DNA of 64,000 nucleotides, taken from the NCBI RefSeq assembly GCF_002207865.1, contig NZ_BDQM01000006.1, positions 1 through 64,000 on the forward strand, written 5' to 3'. The notes beneath the pieces were generated by a model. That model saw nothing but the letters and a program-made list of their open reading frames with translations, ran no database searches and had not been told where the DNA came from. This document shows positions 48,983-58,766 of this stretch, in pieces. Each line of letters starts with the position of its first letter. Position 1 is the stretch's first letter. The DNA comes from Colwellia marinimaniae. GTDB lineage: Bacteria; Pseudomonadota; Gammaproteobacteria; Enterobacterales; Alteromonadaceae. A program made the translations under genes and the position numbers.

Positions 48983-49417
48983 TTAGTCCTGAGTGGGCTT
49001 TTTACTTTCTATTCGTTGCTCATATTCTTTATCAGCATCGGCTTTTTCTTGCCTCGCTTGTTCAAGGCGTTTAACAGCGTTTTTAGTGCCATAATATGAT
49101 CGGTCTTTATATTGCTTCCTAGCAATGGTTCTAGCATCTTTATCCTGTTCCCAATCGCATGAAAAGTGCCTTTCATCAAGCCAATAGAATGTTTGCTTTT
49201 TACCGTTAAACTCACCTTGTTCTGTATGGATAAGCCAGTGCTGATAATACTCACCCGTTAGCTGCTGTAGATAAGCACGAAAACCTCCACCAAGCTCATT
49301 ACATAAATGATCTCTAGCGTGTTTATTGCGGTCGTTTAGTATTGATAAAAATTCATAAGCAGTACTGCTTAACTCGGGTAAAGCGCCATCAGGGGCGGTA
49401 AATAATAAATTATCCAT
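48983..49417 (-). CDS. element protein with possible winged-helix segment
   Basis: 144 residues. The central part (NDRNKHARDHLCNELGGGFRAYLQQLTG followed by YYQHWLIHTEQ and TFYWLDERHF) resembles a winged-helix arrangement. The C-terminus is a charged helix (about 105-144) rich in K, E and Q. It follows the AlpA-like gene by eight bases in one operon. The function is not recognised. Confidence 0.65.
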   Translation of the reverse strand: MDNLLFTAPDGALPELSSTAYEFLSILNDRNKHARDHLCNELGGGFRAYLQQLTGEYYQHWLIHTEQGEFNGKKQTFYWLDERHFSCDWEQDKDARTIARKQYKDRSYYGTKNAVKRLEQARQEKADADKEYEQRIESKKPTQD

Positions 49418-49425
49418 GTTGCCCC

Positions 49426-49680
49426 CTATGCTGCTTTCTTGCGTTGTTGGATTAGCTCAGATACAAGCTGTTTGATTTGTTCTGGATATTGTTCTTCAAT
49501 ACGAGCTTGAATAACAGCTTCTACTTCATATTTGATGTAAGCAACGGCACGATCACCGATCGAAATAGATGGACAGAATAGGCCTGCTTTTTCGTCAAGT
49601 TGTAATGCGGATTTTGATCTAGCTGTTAATGCTAGTACTTCAGGGCGGCGGATCAGTTGGTAATGTGTGTTAATAGTCAT
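49426..49680 (-). CDS. AlpA-family MerR-like regulator
   Basis: 84 residues of the AlpA type: RPEVLALTARSKSALQLDEKAGLFCPSISIGDRAVAYIKYEVEAVIQARIEEQ. The family helix-turn-helix regulates integrase or excision in P4-like elements. Here the canonical serine-threonine-leucine contact segment reads SKSALQLDEK, a little unlike the family norm. The usual pairing with a P4-type integrase is met. Confidence 0.85.
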   Translation of the reverse strand: MTINTHYQLIRRPEVLALTARSKSALQLDEKAGLFCPSISIGDRAVAYIKYEVEAVIQARIEEQYPEQIKQLVSELIQQRKKAA

Positions 49681-49752
49681 ATCAGTTCCTCTGTGGTTGA
49701 TTATGTCTATTATGTGGTATGTGATTTTTTACGACTAAAACAAATAAACCAC

Positions 49753-50682
49753 TTATTTGTTATTCATTAAAGCTAAGAGAGCTTTTTTGATGGTTTCTTC
49801 TGCTGTAAGCTTGTTATTAAAAACCTTTAAAATTACTTGTTCGACCAATGGTTTAGGATAACCAAGGCTAAGTAAGGCATTGATGGAATCGACCTTTATT
49901 TCTGCTTTATCAATTAAAGATGTTTGCTTATTAAAGTTTTTTTTCCACCTATAATAAGCAACTATAAAACTTTCTATATTATCTTCAGTCACATTAATTA
50001 TTGGGCAGTCTGTTTCAGATTCTTCACAACTCTTCAAATATGACAATGTAAATTCTTCAAGATTAAATTTTATATTAGTATTAACGACACATTGCTTTTC
50101 TCTTATTACGTGGTAATGAAATTCCTTAAAATTAGTACTACTAACTTTACGCATTGAGTAATTACCAGATCTTTTCACGACCTGACCAAAAAATACTTCT
50201 TCTAAAGATAATTTTCCCTCCGCAATAAAATATAGGTTAAAGCATTTTGCTAACATCATTAATATTTCTGGAGGGGGGTAACTACCGCAACTAATATCAT
50301 TTAAAAAAAGCTCTAAAGGGTTGTTGAACCTAAAATGTTCCTTATAGGGTAAAAGTTCAGGTATTCTCCCTGCTATTTTTTTGTAAAGTTTTTCAAGTCT
50401 ATCTATTTGCTCTAGACCTACACTATCTATATCAGTAGTAAAATCTTTACCTCTGTATTCAGAGATAATATATGATAAATTAGCCAGTGTTTCAGAAAGT
50501 AATTCTGTTGTTGGATCTTGAGTTCTTTCGTAAAAATTATTTATCCAATCCATAGTATTGAAAAAATTAGGTTCTATACCGGTTTTACTTATCAACTCGA
50601 GAACTGTTGATTCCTCAATTAGGTTTTCACTTTCCGCCCACTCTAAATCTTCATCATGTGTTCTATCATTTACATTACTCAT
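49753..50682 (-). CDS. cargo protein with RuvA domain III-like C-terminus
   Basis: 309 residues, acidic N-terminus (DEDLEWAESENLIEEST). The centre has NPLELFLNDISCGSYPPPEILMMLAKCFNLYF, a segment seen in element and phage proteins of unknown role. Residues 262-308 (VDSINALLSLGYPKPLVEQVIL...AEETIKKALLALM) closely resemble the small three-helix domain III of RuvA that binds RuvB. Its ATG overlaps the integrase stop by four bases, so it is translated with the integrase. Its function is unknown. Low-GC look compared with neighbours. Confidence 0.7.
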   Translation of the reverse strand: MSNVNDRTHDEDLEWAESENLIEESTVLELISKTGIEPNFFNTMDWINNFYERTQDPTTELLSETLANLSYIISEYRGKDFTTDIDSVGLEQIDRLEKLYKKIAGRIPELLPYKEHFRFNNPLELFLNDISCGSYPPPEILMMLAKCFNLYFIAEGKLSLEEVFFGQVVKRSGNYSMRKVSSTNFKEFHYHVIREKQCVVNTNIKFNLEEFTLSYLKSCEESETDCPIINVTEDNIESFIVAYYRWKKNFNKQTSLIDKAEIKVDSINALLSLGYPKPLVEQVILKVFNNKLTAEETIKKALLALMNNK

Positions 50683-51923
50683 CCTTGAACCTTTAAATTT
50701 ATAATATTATTTTTTTGAGTTGTTTTCCCTATTTGAGCTTGTTCAATATGCTCAGACCACCAATACATTAACTTTCTTCTACGCTCTAAATAATCAGCGC
50801 GGTTATATATTCGCCTCACTTCGTTTTTATCAGCATGGGCTAAAGCGGCTTCGATAACATCAGCATCAAAACCTTGTTCATTTAGTGTAGTGCTGGCGAG
50901 AGAACGTAAACCATGCCCGACTAACTTGTCTTTATAACCCATGCGCTTAATAGCCATATTTACTGTGCTTGGATTGGTATGTGTTAGCGGGTTGTTGTAT
51001 GAAGGGAATATATAGTCTTTATGCCCACTTAACGGTTTCATACGCGCTAATATGTCTAATGTTTTATCAGTTAACGGTATCAAATGTTCACGTTTCATCT
51101 TCATTCGTTCGGCAGGAATAACCCAAACGTTTTCAGTAAAGTCTATTTCAGCCCATTTTGCGCCTGCGGCCTCACCTGCCCTTGTTATGGTATGTAGTTG
51201 CCATTCGATTAATAAAAGTGTGGTGAGTTTAATGCTGGCGTACTTTAAATCCTCCATAAACTTCGGTAGTTCATCAGGTTTTAACGTGGGCATATTTCTT
51301 ACTTTGGGCGCTTCAAAAGCGTGGTTTATACCAGATAATGGATTGTTATTAATAACGCCAGTATTTAAAGCAAAGATCATAATGTTATTAAGTCGCTGAC
51401 AGATTCTTTTAACGGTTTCTAATTTACCTTTTTCTGAAATCGGCTTAATAATATCAATAACCATAGGAGCGGTTAGCTTTGAAATAGCAATACTGCCAAG
51501 TTTTGGCATAACGTGTAAATCGAGCATACGTTTAATTTCATTTGCTGTATTTTCTTTTATTTCGCTTTTTTTTACATTGAACCACGTTAAATATAGGGTT
51601 TGTAATGTATTGGTTAACCGCTCTTTTTCAGCTTGTGCGTGTTGGTTTTTATGATCTTTGGGATCTATATCATCCGCAAGTAAGGCTCTTGCTTCGGCTC
51701 GTTTTTCTCTGGCTTTAGCTAAAGTAACATCAGGATATTGACCAAAACCTAAGTTAGCTCTTTTTTTGGTGAACGGTCGATAGTAATTGAATAGCCATAT
51801 TTTAGAGCCACTGGGCTTAATTCTAAGCATCAAACCATTACCATCAGCCAAGTTGTACTCTTTTTCTTTTGGCTTAGCGTGCTTAACTTCTGTGCTTGTT
51901 AGAGGGGATATTATCTTAGCCAT
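50679..51923 (-). CDS. int: P4-type tyrosine integrase
   Basis: 414 residues. The N-terminal DUF4102 domain is followed by a core-binding domain and the catalytic domain. The catalytic residues are present: R248 (TITRAGE), H337 and R340 (HGLRS), H363 (ALAHADKNEV) and nucleophile Y373 (YNRADY). It is 184 bases from tRNA-Arg and points away from it, the usual arrangement. A decayed second copy of its start is at 44943. Confidence 0.97.
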   Translation of the reverse strand: MAKIISPLTSTEVKHAKPKEKEYNLADGNGLMLRIKPSGSKIWLFNYYRPFTKKRANLGFGQYPDVTLAKAREKRAEARALLADDIDPKDHKNQHAQAEKERLTNTLQTLYLTWFNVKKSEIKENTANEIKRMLDLHVMPKLGSIAISKLTAPMVIDIIKPISEKGKLETVKRICQRLNNIMIFALNTGVINNNPLSGINHAFEAPKVRNMPTLKPDELPKFMEDLKYASIKLTTLLLIEWQLHTITRAGEAAGAKWAEIDFTENVWVIPAERMKMKREHLIPLTDKTLDILARMKPLSGHKDYIFPSYNNPLTHTNPSTVNMAIKRMGYKDKLVGHGLRSLASTTLNEQGFDADVIEAALAHADKNEVRRIYNRADYLERRRKLMYWWSEHIEQAQIGKTTQKNNIINLKVQG

Positions 51924-51995
51924 AGTAACACCAGTATTTAAAATATAGGGTGAATTAGGAGCTGGACTCGCCAGTGTTACTATGAATGTTACTAT
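51922..51995. other. integrase arm-type sites beside the int start
   Basis: ATAGTAACA (51922-51930) and its complement TGTTACTAT twice (51975-51983 and 51987-51995) make three copies of a 9-mer around the integrase start. The inverted pair is spaced 12 bases, as at the left end of the element. They could serve integrase and autoregulation. Confidence 0.6.
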
Positions 51996-52101
51996 AAAGA
52001 TTGGTTTTAATAAATCGCTATTAATCGTTATTGATAGCTAAAGGTAAGGTTTTAATAGGGTTTACGTGGGGTTTAGAGCATTAATGTTTATTATTAACGC
52101 T

Positions 52102-52126
52102 GTAAATGGTCCACCCGACAGGAGTC
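52102..52126. other. right attachment site (attR) at the tRNA 3' end
   Basis: TGTAAATGGTCC, ACC and CGACAGGAGT cover the tRNA CCA end and part of the T arm and are repeated at 45079-45100. The element therefore kept an intact tRNA gene on its right side. Confidence 0.75.
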
Positions 52127-52183
52127 GAACCTGTGACCTCGCCCTCCGGAGGGGCGCGCTCTATCCAGCTGAGCTACGGGTGG
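52107..52183 (-). tRNA. tRNA-Arg (anticodon CCG)
   Basis: 77 bases including the encoded CCA. On the minus strand it begins CCACCCGTAGCTCAGCTGGA, with D arm, anticodon stem GCCCC/GGGGC-like pairing around CTCCGGA (anticodon at 52147-52149), and the T arm CAGGTTCGACTCCTG. The acceptor CCACCCG pairs with CGGGTGG. It resembles the E. coli CCG arginine tRNA. Its 3' end is the integration target of the element. Confidence 0.96.
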
Positions 52184-52410
52184 TTTTTTAGACAATGTCT
52201 TAAGATTAATCTTACCTTAAGGAATGCGCGGCAAATACTATAATTTATCAATATAATTGTCTAGTTAAGTTATCGAAAATATCACATTAGTTACTCGCTA
52301 TATTTGTATTGAGCTCTTATCTTTAGCATATTTATCCAATTTATGTACTTTCGTGAAAAAACTGCCTAATGTTATGAATACCCTATTAAATTTTCGGTTG
52401 TATTCTCAAA

Positions 52411-53475
52411 ATGAAACCACGTCTTTACCGGTTACTTTCAGCACAAATAACAGCAATTTTACTGTGCAGTTTTTTTATTGTCAGTATGTCGTTAATTACA
52501 CCGGTTTATGGACAAGCGCTTGCAACGAAAACCCTTAAGGCTGAGCTTATTGTTAAACAGATTAACCGTACAGGTAAGCTAGCTTTTAAGCGGACTTTAA
52601 CGTTGTCATTTAAAAGCAGTGGTTACCTTAGCCAGCTTAACATTGATGAAGGCGAAAGTTTTACTAAAGGGCAATTGCTTGCCCAACTTGACTCAACTGA
52701 GCTAATAGCGGAAAAAAATGCCAGTTATGCGCATTTATTACAAGCAAAGCGAGATGTTAAGCGTATTAAAACCCTGCTCAGTAAAAATTTAAGCTCACAA
52801 CAAGCTCTTGATGATGGTAAAACCTTATTGTTAACGACGCGTGCCAGTTATAAAGTGGCTTTATATAATCTTAGTAAAGCGCAATTACGCGCGCCTTTTG
52901 ATGGTGTGCTAGTAAAGCGATTTACCGAATTGGGTGAGTTGCAGAGCCCTAATCAAGGTGCATTGCAATTAGCTGCCATAGAAAACAACTTAGTGGTGCG
53001 TGTCGCGTTAACGGCAGCAGAAGTAAAATTAGTTAAATTACAGCAAAAAATTTCGGTAAATTTAACTGGGTTTTCTGCTATATCTGGCACTGTCAGTAAA
53101 ATTCCAGCTATTGCCGATCAACAAAGTCACTTATTTACCATTGAGATATTTTTAAAAAATATAAAATTAAATCAAGTGGTTGTTGGCCAGTTGGCCCGGA
53201 TAACAACCGACATTACTACTGATATCTTGGCTTATCGCTTGCCTATTGAGGCGCTTAATAGTGTTGATAGCCAAGGTCGAGCCTTAATTATGGTGCTCGT
53301 CAGCCATTCGACTGAAGCTGAACATTACCAGCAACAGGCGTTTGTGATTAAGCAGCTCTCAAATACATATATCTATTTATCAGCTAAAAAAAGCGCCCTA
53401 CCCTTAACCGTAGTCACGCTAGGCTGGCAGCAACTGGTTTTGGCTAAAGAGCCGCCGTTAGATGCAGCTCAATAA
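52411..53475 (+). CDS. RND efflux periplasmic adaptor (HlyD/MFP family)
   Basis: 354 residues with an N-terminal signal or anchor (ITAILLCSFFIVSMSLITPVYG). The lipoyl-like barrel shows the halves SSGYLSQLNIDEGESFTKGQLLAQLD and KAQLRAPFDGVLVKRFTELGEL, with a helical hairpin between (about 100-160). A beta-barrel and membrane-proximal part follow. It connects the RND pump 13 bases downstream to an outer-membrane channel not in the window. No strong ribosome site is seen, but the start gives a good signal peptide. Confidence 0.9.
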   Translation: MKPRLYRLLSAQITAILLCSFFIVSMSLITPVYGQALATKTLKAELIVKQINRTGKLAFKRTLTLSFKSSGYLSQLNIDEGESFTKGQLLAQLDSTELIAEKNASYAHLLQAKRDVKRIKTLLSKNLSSQQALDDGKTLLLTTRASYKVALYNLSKAQLRAPFDGVLVKRFTELGELQSPNQGALQLAAIENNLVVRVALTAAEVKLVKLQQKISVNLTGFSAISGTVSKIPAIADQQSHLFTIEIFLKNIKLNQVVVGQLARITTDITTDILAYRLPIEALNSVDSQGRALIMVLVSHSTEAEHYQQQAFVIKQLSNTYIYLSAKKSALPLTVVTLGWQQLVLAKEPPLDAAQ

Positions 53476-53488
53476 AGGCTAATAGCAG

Positions 53489-56400
53489 ATGAAACTCCCT
53501 CGATTAGCCATAGATAATGCCCAATTCACCCTAACTGTTTTTTTGTTATTAGTTTTGGTTGGTGTGCTGTCCTATTTTAATATGCCTCGCTCAGAAGATC
53601 CACAGTTTGACTTACCGGTAACCTTAATTGAGGTGGTTTATCCTGGCGCCTCGCCCAGTGATATTGAAACGTTAGTGGTTGATCCCCTTGAACAAGAAAT
53701 TGCCGATATTGAAAATATTAAAAAAATTGAAGCAAAAATACACAATGGTGCGGTTAGAATTACCATTGATTTTCTTTATGGCACAGATGCGGAAGCCGCA
53801 TTTAATAAAGTAAAACAGGCAGTAGCAACCGTAAGACCTAGTTTACCTACCGGTATTGCCGAGTTGCTAGTCTTAAAAGCAACGCCGAGCAGTGTCGCCA
53901 TAATGCAGTTGGCTTTGTGGTCAGAGCCGACAGACTACAAAATCATGGAATTACAGGCCAAGTTACTAGAAAAACGACTCGAAACCATAGCCAGTGTGCG
54001 CAAGGCAAGTATATGGGGATATCCGCGGCAAATTGTCGCCATAGATATTGATTTGGCGTTATTGAAACACTATGGCTTAGCACTGACGGATATTAATCAA
54101 ATTCTTCAGGGGCGAGCAATGAATATCACCCCAGGTTTTGTTGATGCGGGTACTCGGCGTTTTAATGTCAAAGCCAGTGGTAACTTTACCCAACTAGTTG
54201 ATATTGAAGATACTATTATTAGTAGCAGCAATATAGCCAAGGCTAATGGCATCTTAAAGGTTAAAGATATTGCTCAGGTTAGTTTTGCTAGTGCAGAGCC
54301 GAGCTATTTAGCGTATTTTGATGATATACCGGCGATATTTATTACGGTAGAACAACGAGAAAAAACCAATATATTTGTTTTAACGGAGCAAATAAACCAA
54401 GAGCTTGAGCTGTTTAAGCAGAACTTACCTAGTGGCCTAAAATTGGAAAAAATATTTCAACAAGCCGATAGTGTTAACGTGCGTGTGAATGGTTTTTTTG
54501 ATAACTTGACGCAAGGGCTGGTGATTGTAGGTTTGATGGCCTTGCTGTTTTTAGGTTTTCGCGAAGCTTTAGTGGTGATAATTGCTATCCCCATTTCATT
54601 TTTGATGGCCATTGGTTGGTTGGATTTTAGTGGTTATGGTTTACAGCAAATGTCTATCGTCGGTTTAATTATAGCTTTAGGTTTGTTGGTTGATAACGCT
54701 ATTGTGGTAACCGAGAGTATTCATAGAGAAAAGAAACTTGGTAAAGACATAAAACAAGCGGCAGCAGATGGCACCAGTAAAGTCGCTTGGGCCATAGCTA
54801 GTGGCACAATTACTACCATGTTGGCTTTTTTACCTATGCTGATGATCCAAAGTAATACTGGGGATTTTATTCGCTCAATGCCAGTAACTGTGGTGTTAGT
54901 ACTACTTGCCTCGTTATTAGTGGCATTAACCTTAACGCCTCTGTTAGCCAGTAAGTTACTCGTTGTTATTACACCAGACAATAAACCGAAAACGTTGAAA
55001 ATACAGACGTTACAACATTATGCTAATCAATTTGCCGAAAAAAATTATACCGATATTTTAAAGGTACTTATGCGGCATAAAATAGCCGTTATCTTGGTTA
55101 GCTTGGTGGCACTCGTTGCTATGTTATCTTTGTTTGGGCAAGTAGGTGTGAGCTTATTTCCTAAAGCGGAAAAGCCGATGTTATTGATTAATGTCACCAC
55201 ACCGGCTAACTCATCGCTAGCCTATACCGACAAAATTCTTCAGCAAGTACGCCAGCATGTTAAGCAATATACTTTAGTTGATAAAGTCGCACTGAATATA
55301 GGTAATGCCAACCCACGTATTTATTATAATGAAGTGCCTAAACGGGGCATGATTCGTTTTGGTCAAGCATTGTTAGTATTAAAGGCCTATCAAGCGGATG
55401 AAGTAACCGCTTTGGTAAAAAACCTACGTGATGATTTTAATCACTGGCCACAGGCTGACATAAGCGTTAAAGAGTTTACTCAAGGACCCGTGACCGATCA
55501 GGTTATTGCCATTCGGTTGTTAAGTGAATCCTTAACTGATTTAGAGCAAGTTGCTAATGATTTAGCGGCGAAAATGCGACAATTATCAGGTGTGGTAAAT
55601 ATTGATAATCCTATCGGCATGGCAAATACTGAGTTAGTGCTTACTATTGATTATCAGCAAGCTTCTCTTAGTGGTGTTAGTATTGAACGATTAGATAAAA
55701 CCATTAGTACCATATTATCTGGCACTAACATTGGTCAGTTTAATGATACTAACGGTGAAGACTATCCTATTATAGTGCGTCGAAGTAACCCTAGCCTTGA
55801 TAGTTTATCGGCAATCGAGGTGAGCAATAACCAAGGTGTGGCTATTCCGCTGGCACAACTAGCGACCATGGAGTTAAAAAAAGGCGGCAGTGACTTTTTT
55901 CATTATCAAAAATTACGTATGGCCAAAGTATCTGCCGATGTTGAAACCGGTTATTCAGTGGGCGACATTACTAAACAATTAGTGGCTTATCTTGAGCAGT
56001 ATGACTTGCCTAAGGGGATGTATTTTACCTTAGGTGGTGAAGAAGAATCACGACAAAAAACGTTTGCCGGTTTAACTCAAATAATGTTAATTACTGCGAT
56101 GGGGATATTTGCGGTATTAGTATTACAGTTTAAATCTATTTTACAGCCGATGATAATTTTCAGTTCAATACCGTTTGCTATGGCTGGCTCTATTATAGGT
56201 TTATATTTAACCGGTTTATCTTTTTCTATGATGGCTTTTGTCGGCCTGATCAGTTTATTTGGTATTGTGGTAAATAATGCCATTATTTTGATTGATAGCA
56301 CCAATGCTAATTTACGAGCCGGGTTAGAGCTGCACTCGGCAATATTAAAGGCCAGTGCTGTTCGTTTTACCCCTATATTACTAACCACGTTAACCACCAT

Positions 56401-56563
56401 AGGCGGTTTAATTCCATTAACCTTATTTGGAGGTGGTTTATGGCAACCACTTGGCGTGGTGTTAATTTCTGGATTATGTATATCTGCTATTTCTAGTTTC
56501 TTGTTGGTGCCTATTTTAACTGAGTTATTTACCCCTAAGGCAAGTGTAAAAGCCCCCAGTTAA
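53489..56563 (+). CDS. RND family inner-membrane efflux pump
   Basis: 1024 residues of the AcrB/MexB-like superfamily with 12 expected membrane helices in two repeats. The first repeat begins FTLTVFLLLVLVGVLSYFNMPRSEDPQFDLPV. Helix 4 has GLLVDNAIVVTE, where the second aspartate of the AcrB DD pair is an asparagine, as in several RND subgroups. A second repeat has FGIVVNNAIILIDSTN. The substrate cannot be told; drugs, bile-type detergents or metabolites are possible. Confidence 0.93.
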   Translation: MKLPRLAIDNAQFTLTVFLLLVLVGVLSYFNMPRSEDPQFDLPVTLIEVVYPGASPSDIETLVVDPLEQEIADIENIKKIEAKIHNGAVRITIDFLYGTDAEAAFNKVKQAVATVRPSLPTGIAELLVLKATPSSVAIMQLALWSEPTDYKIMELQAKLLEKRLETIASVRKASIWGYPRQIVAIDIDLALLKHYGLALTDINQILQGRAMNITPGFVDAGTRRFNVKASGNFTQLVDIEDTIISSSNIAKANGILKVKDIAQVSFASAEPSYLAYFDDIPAIFITVEQREKTNIFVLTEQINQELELFKQNLPSGLKLEKIFQQADSVNVRVNGFFDNLTQGLVIVGLMALLFLGFREALVVIIAIPISFLMAIGWLDFSGYGLQQMSIVGLIIALGLLVDNAIVVTESIHREKKLGKDIKQAAADGTSKVAWAIASGTITTMLAFLPMLMIQSNTGDFIRSMPVTVVLVLLASLLVALTLTPLLASKLLVVITPDNKPKTLKIQTLQHYANQFAEKNYTDILKVLMRHKIAVILVSLVALVAMLSLFGQVGVSLFPKAEKPMLLINVTTPANSSLAYTDKILQQVRQHVKQYTLVDKVALNIGNANPRIYYNEVPKRGMIRFGQALLVLKAYQADEVTALVKNLRDDFNHWPQADISVKEFTQGPVTDQVIAIRLLSESLTDLEQVANDLAAKMRQLSGVVNIDNPIGMANTELVLTIDYQQASLSGVSIERLDKTISTILSGTNIGQFNDTNGEDYPIIVRRSNPSLDSLSAIEVSNNQGVAIPLAQLATMELKKGGSDFFHYQKLRMAKVSADVETGYSVGDITKQLVAYLEQYDLPKGMYFTLGGEEESRQKTFAGLTQIMLITAMGIFAVLVLQFKSILQPMIIFSSIPFAMAGSIIGLYLTGLSFSMMAFVGLISLFGIVVNNAIILIDSTNANLRAGLELHSAILKASAVRFTPILLTTLTTIGGLIPLTLFGGGLWQPLGVVLISGLCISAISSFLLVPILTELFTPKASVKAPS

Positions 56564-56675
56564 ACCATTATATTCTTTAATAAAGCCAAGACAAAATAAT
56601 GAATTAATATATAATGGTGTCAATTCTTTTCAATATGTAACCACGTCTAGTTGTACGTTTTCAGGATAACTATAA

Positions 56676-58706
56676 ATGGAAGTCATTGGTAGCTCAGGTT
56701 ATTTTTTAGCCGCTTGTGCTTACGCAGTTTTTATTTTATTACTGTTAGCGGCACGAAATAAAACCCTTGCCGGTGCTTTAGTCTTGTTAGCGGCCATTTT
56801 AGTTTTTGCCTCTAGCCTTAGCGCTGCCTTACAAACTAAGCAAGGTTTTTCCTTGCTCATTGTTCTCGCCATCGAGACTTTAAAGTTAGCTGCCTGGTCG
56901 CTGCTAATTATTTGCACCCAAGCCAATATTACCTCGGTAAAAGCCTTTGTTAGCCACCCAAAAATTAAGCAATATCTACAAATTTGGGCTGGTTTATCAG
57001 TAATGTGCTGGGGCGCAGTACTCTTTATTCCGGGTAGCGTGAAGCTGTTATTCTCTTTGTTTTTATTGCTTAATTTGTGGCTATTGGTGTTACTTGAGCA
57101 GTTATATAGAAATGCTGATATCAAAGTAAAATGGGCGGTATGGTCATTGATCATCGCCCTAGGTATGGCAACCGTATTTGATTTTGTGCTTTTTGCTCAG
57201 GCGGCCATGGTTAACCAATTAGATTTTTCTTACTGGTATGCCCGTGGTTTTATTACGGCTATAGGTATGCCATTAATATTGATCAGCACTCGGCGGATAA
57301 AAGACTGGTCAGTTGATGTTTTTGTCTCTCGTGAAATGGTTTTTTATAGCTCGATGTTATTAATTTCAGGTGTCTACTTATTGTTATTAGCCATAGCCGG
57401 CTATGCGATTAATTTTTTTGGTGGTACTTGGGGGGATGTAATTAGTATCGCTTTTATTCTTTTAGGCGGTAGTGTTTTAGCGGCACTATTAATGACCGAA
57501 AGATTACGTCGAGAAGTTAAGGTCTTTATCACCAAACACTTTTTTGCCAATAAATATGATTATCGCATTGAGTGGCTTAAATCGATAGAGCAGCTCGAAA
57601 TTGGCGCAAGTGATGATTACTATCATACCGCGACTCATATTATTTGTTCATCTTTAAATATCCAGCAAGGGGCATTAGTTAAAAAAGTCTCTAGTGGCAA
57701 TTATCAGTGCCTTTACCAACAAAATTATCGTCTTGAAGCCGATGACTTACGTTGTTTAACCACAGTTGATGACTTTTGCCAACAACATGGTTGGATTATT
57801 GATGTCCGAGAACTGGCTATTGTTGAGAACAGTTACCCTAATTTATCGTTAGATGCGCAAGCCTGTCGACAAAAACACATAGATATTATTATTCCCATTT
57901 TTATGAAAAAATCTGTGTATGGCTTTTTCTTATTGGCTATGCCGCCAGAGCAAGGCTTATTAAACTGGGAGGACCGGGACTTACTTTTTTCTATCTCTAG
58001 GCAACTCAGTAACTATTTGTCCCTTAATGAAGCGAATGAGAGTCTAGCTGAGTCTAAGCAGTTTGATGCTTTTAATCGCATGTCTGCTTTTTTAGTTCAT
58101 GACTTAAAAAATATTCAAGCGCAATTGGCGCTTATTAGTAGTAACGCGAAACGCCATAGAGATAATCCAGATTTTATTGATGATGTCTTTGAAACTGTGG
58201 CTTCGGCAACTGGGCGGCTTGATAAAGTACTGACACAGTTGCGCAATAAACAACTGGTTGAGTCAAGCAAAAAAAATACCGATGTGCAGGCGTTAATCAT
58301 GGCGGTAGTTAAACAGCGTAACGTAGACATGCCGCATATCAGTGTACAGTTAGCACTTGCTAGTAGGATTTGTATTGATGAAGAGACATTTTCTGCCGTG
58401 CTAAATCATCTTCTACAAAATGCACAAGAAGCGACAAACGATAATGGCTGGGTTAAGATAATTGCTGAGATGATAAACGATGAGCTGCATATCGAAATTA
58501 TTGATAACGGCTGCGGAATGTCAGCAGATTTTATCGCTAATCGCCTATTTAAACCCTTTGATACTACAAAAGGTAATGCGGGTATGGGTATTGGTGTTTA
58601 TGAAGCTAAACAATTCATTGAGAGCGTAGATGGCACCATGCAGGTAACCAGCCAGGTAAATGAAGGCAGTCATTTTAAAATAGTTATACCCGGTAAAAGT
58701 ATTTAA
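56676..58706 (+). CDS. prsK: XrtA/PEP-CTERM system sensor histidine kinase PrsK
   Basis: 676 residues. About eight membrane helices occupy the first 290 residues, followed by a GAF-like region (300-450). The kinase module has FLVHDLKNIQAQLALIS (phospho-histidine), HLLQNAQEAT (N box), IDNGCGMS (G1) and TKGNAGMGIGVYEAKQF (G2). With PrsR it controls exopolysaccharide and PEP-CTERM protein genes. It lies 60 bases before prsR. Confidence 0.92.
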   Translation: MEVIGSSGYFLAACAYAVFILLLLAARNKTLAGALVLLAAILVFASSLSAALQTKQGFSLLIVLAIETLKLAAWSLLIICTQANITSVKAFVSHPKIKQYLQIWAGLSVMCWGAVLFIPGSVKLLFSLFLLLNLWLLVLLEQLYRNADIKVKWAVWSLIIALGMATVFDFVLFAQAAMVNQLDFSYWYARGFITAIGMPLILISTRRIKDWSVDVFVSREMVFYSSMLLISGVYLLLLAIAGYAINFFGGTWGDVISIAFILLGGSVLAALLMTERLRREVKVFITKHFFANKYDYRIEWLKSIEQLEIGASDDYYHTATHIICSSLNIQQGALVKKVSSGNYQCLYQQNYRLEADDLRCLTTVDDFCQQHGWIIDVRELAIVENSYPNLSLDAQACRQKHIDIIIPIFMKKSVYGFFLLAMPPEQGLLNWEDRDLLFSISRQLSNYLSLNEANESLAESKQFDAFNRMSAFLVHDLKNIQAQLALISSNAKRHRDNPDFIDDVFETVASATGRLDKVLTQLRNKQLVESSKKNTDVQALIMAVVKQRNVDMPHISVQLALASRICIDEETFSAVLNHLLQNAQEATNDNGWVKIIAEMINDELHIEIIDNGCGMSADFIANRLFKPFDTTKGNAGMGIGVYEAKQFIESVDGTMQVTSQVNEGSHFKIVIPGKSI

Positions 58707-58766
58707 AAGTAAAGCGCTTTAAAAAGTATAAATATTAAAAAATAATATAAAGGAAATAGCATTGCG

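Noticed and set aside
53489..56563. Loss of function in the RND pump from the DN instead of DD pair in helix 4
   Set aside because: Several RND subgroups naturally have LVDNAIV, so this is not evidence of inactivation.
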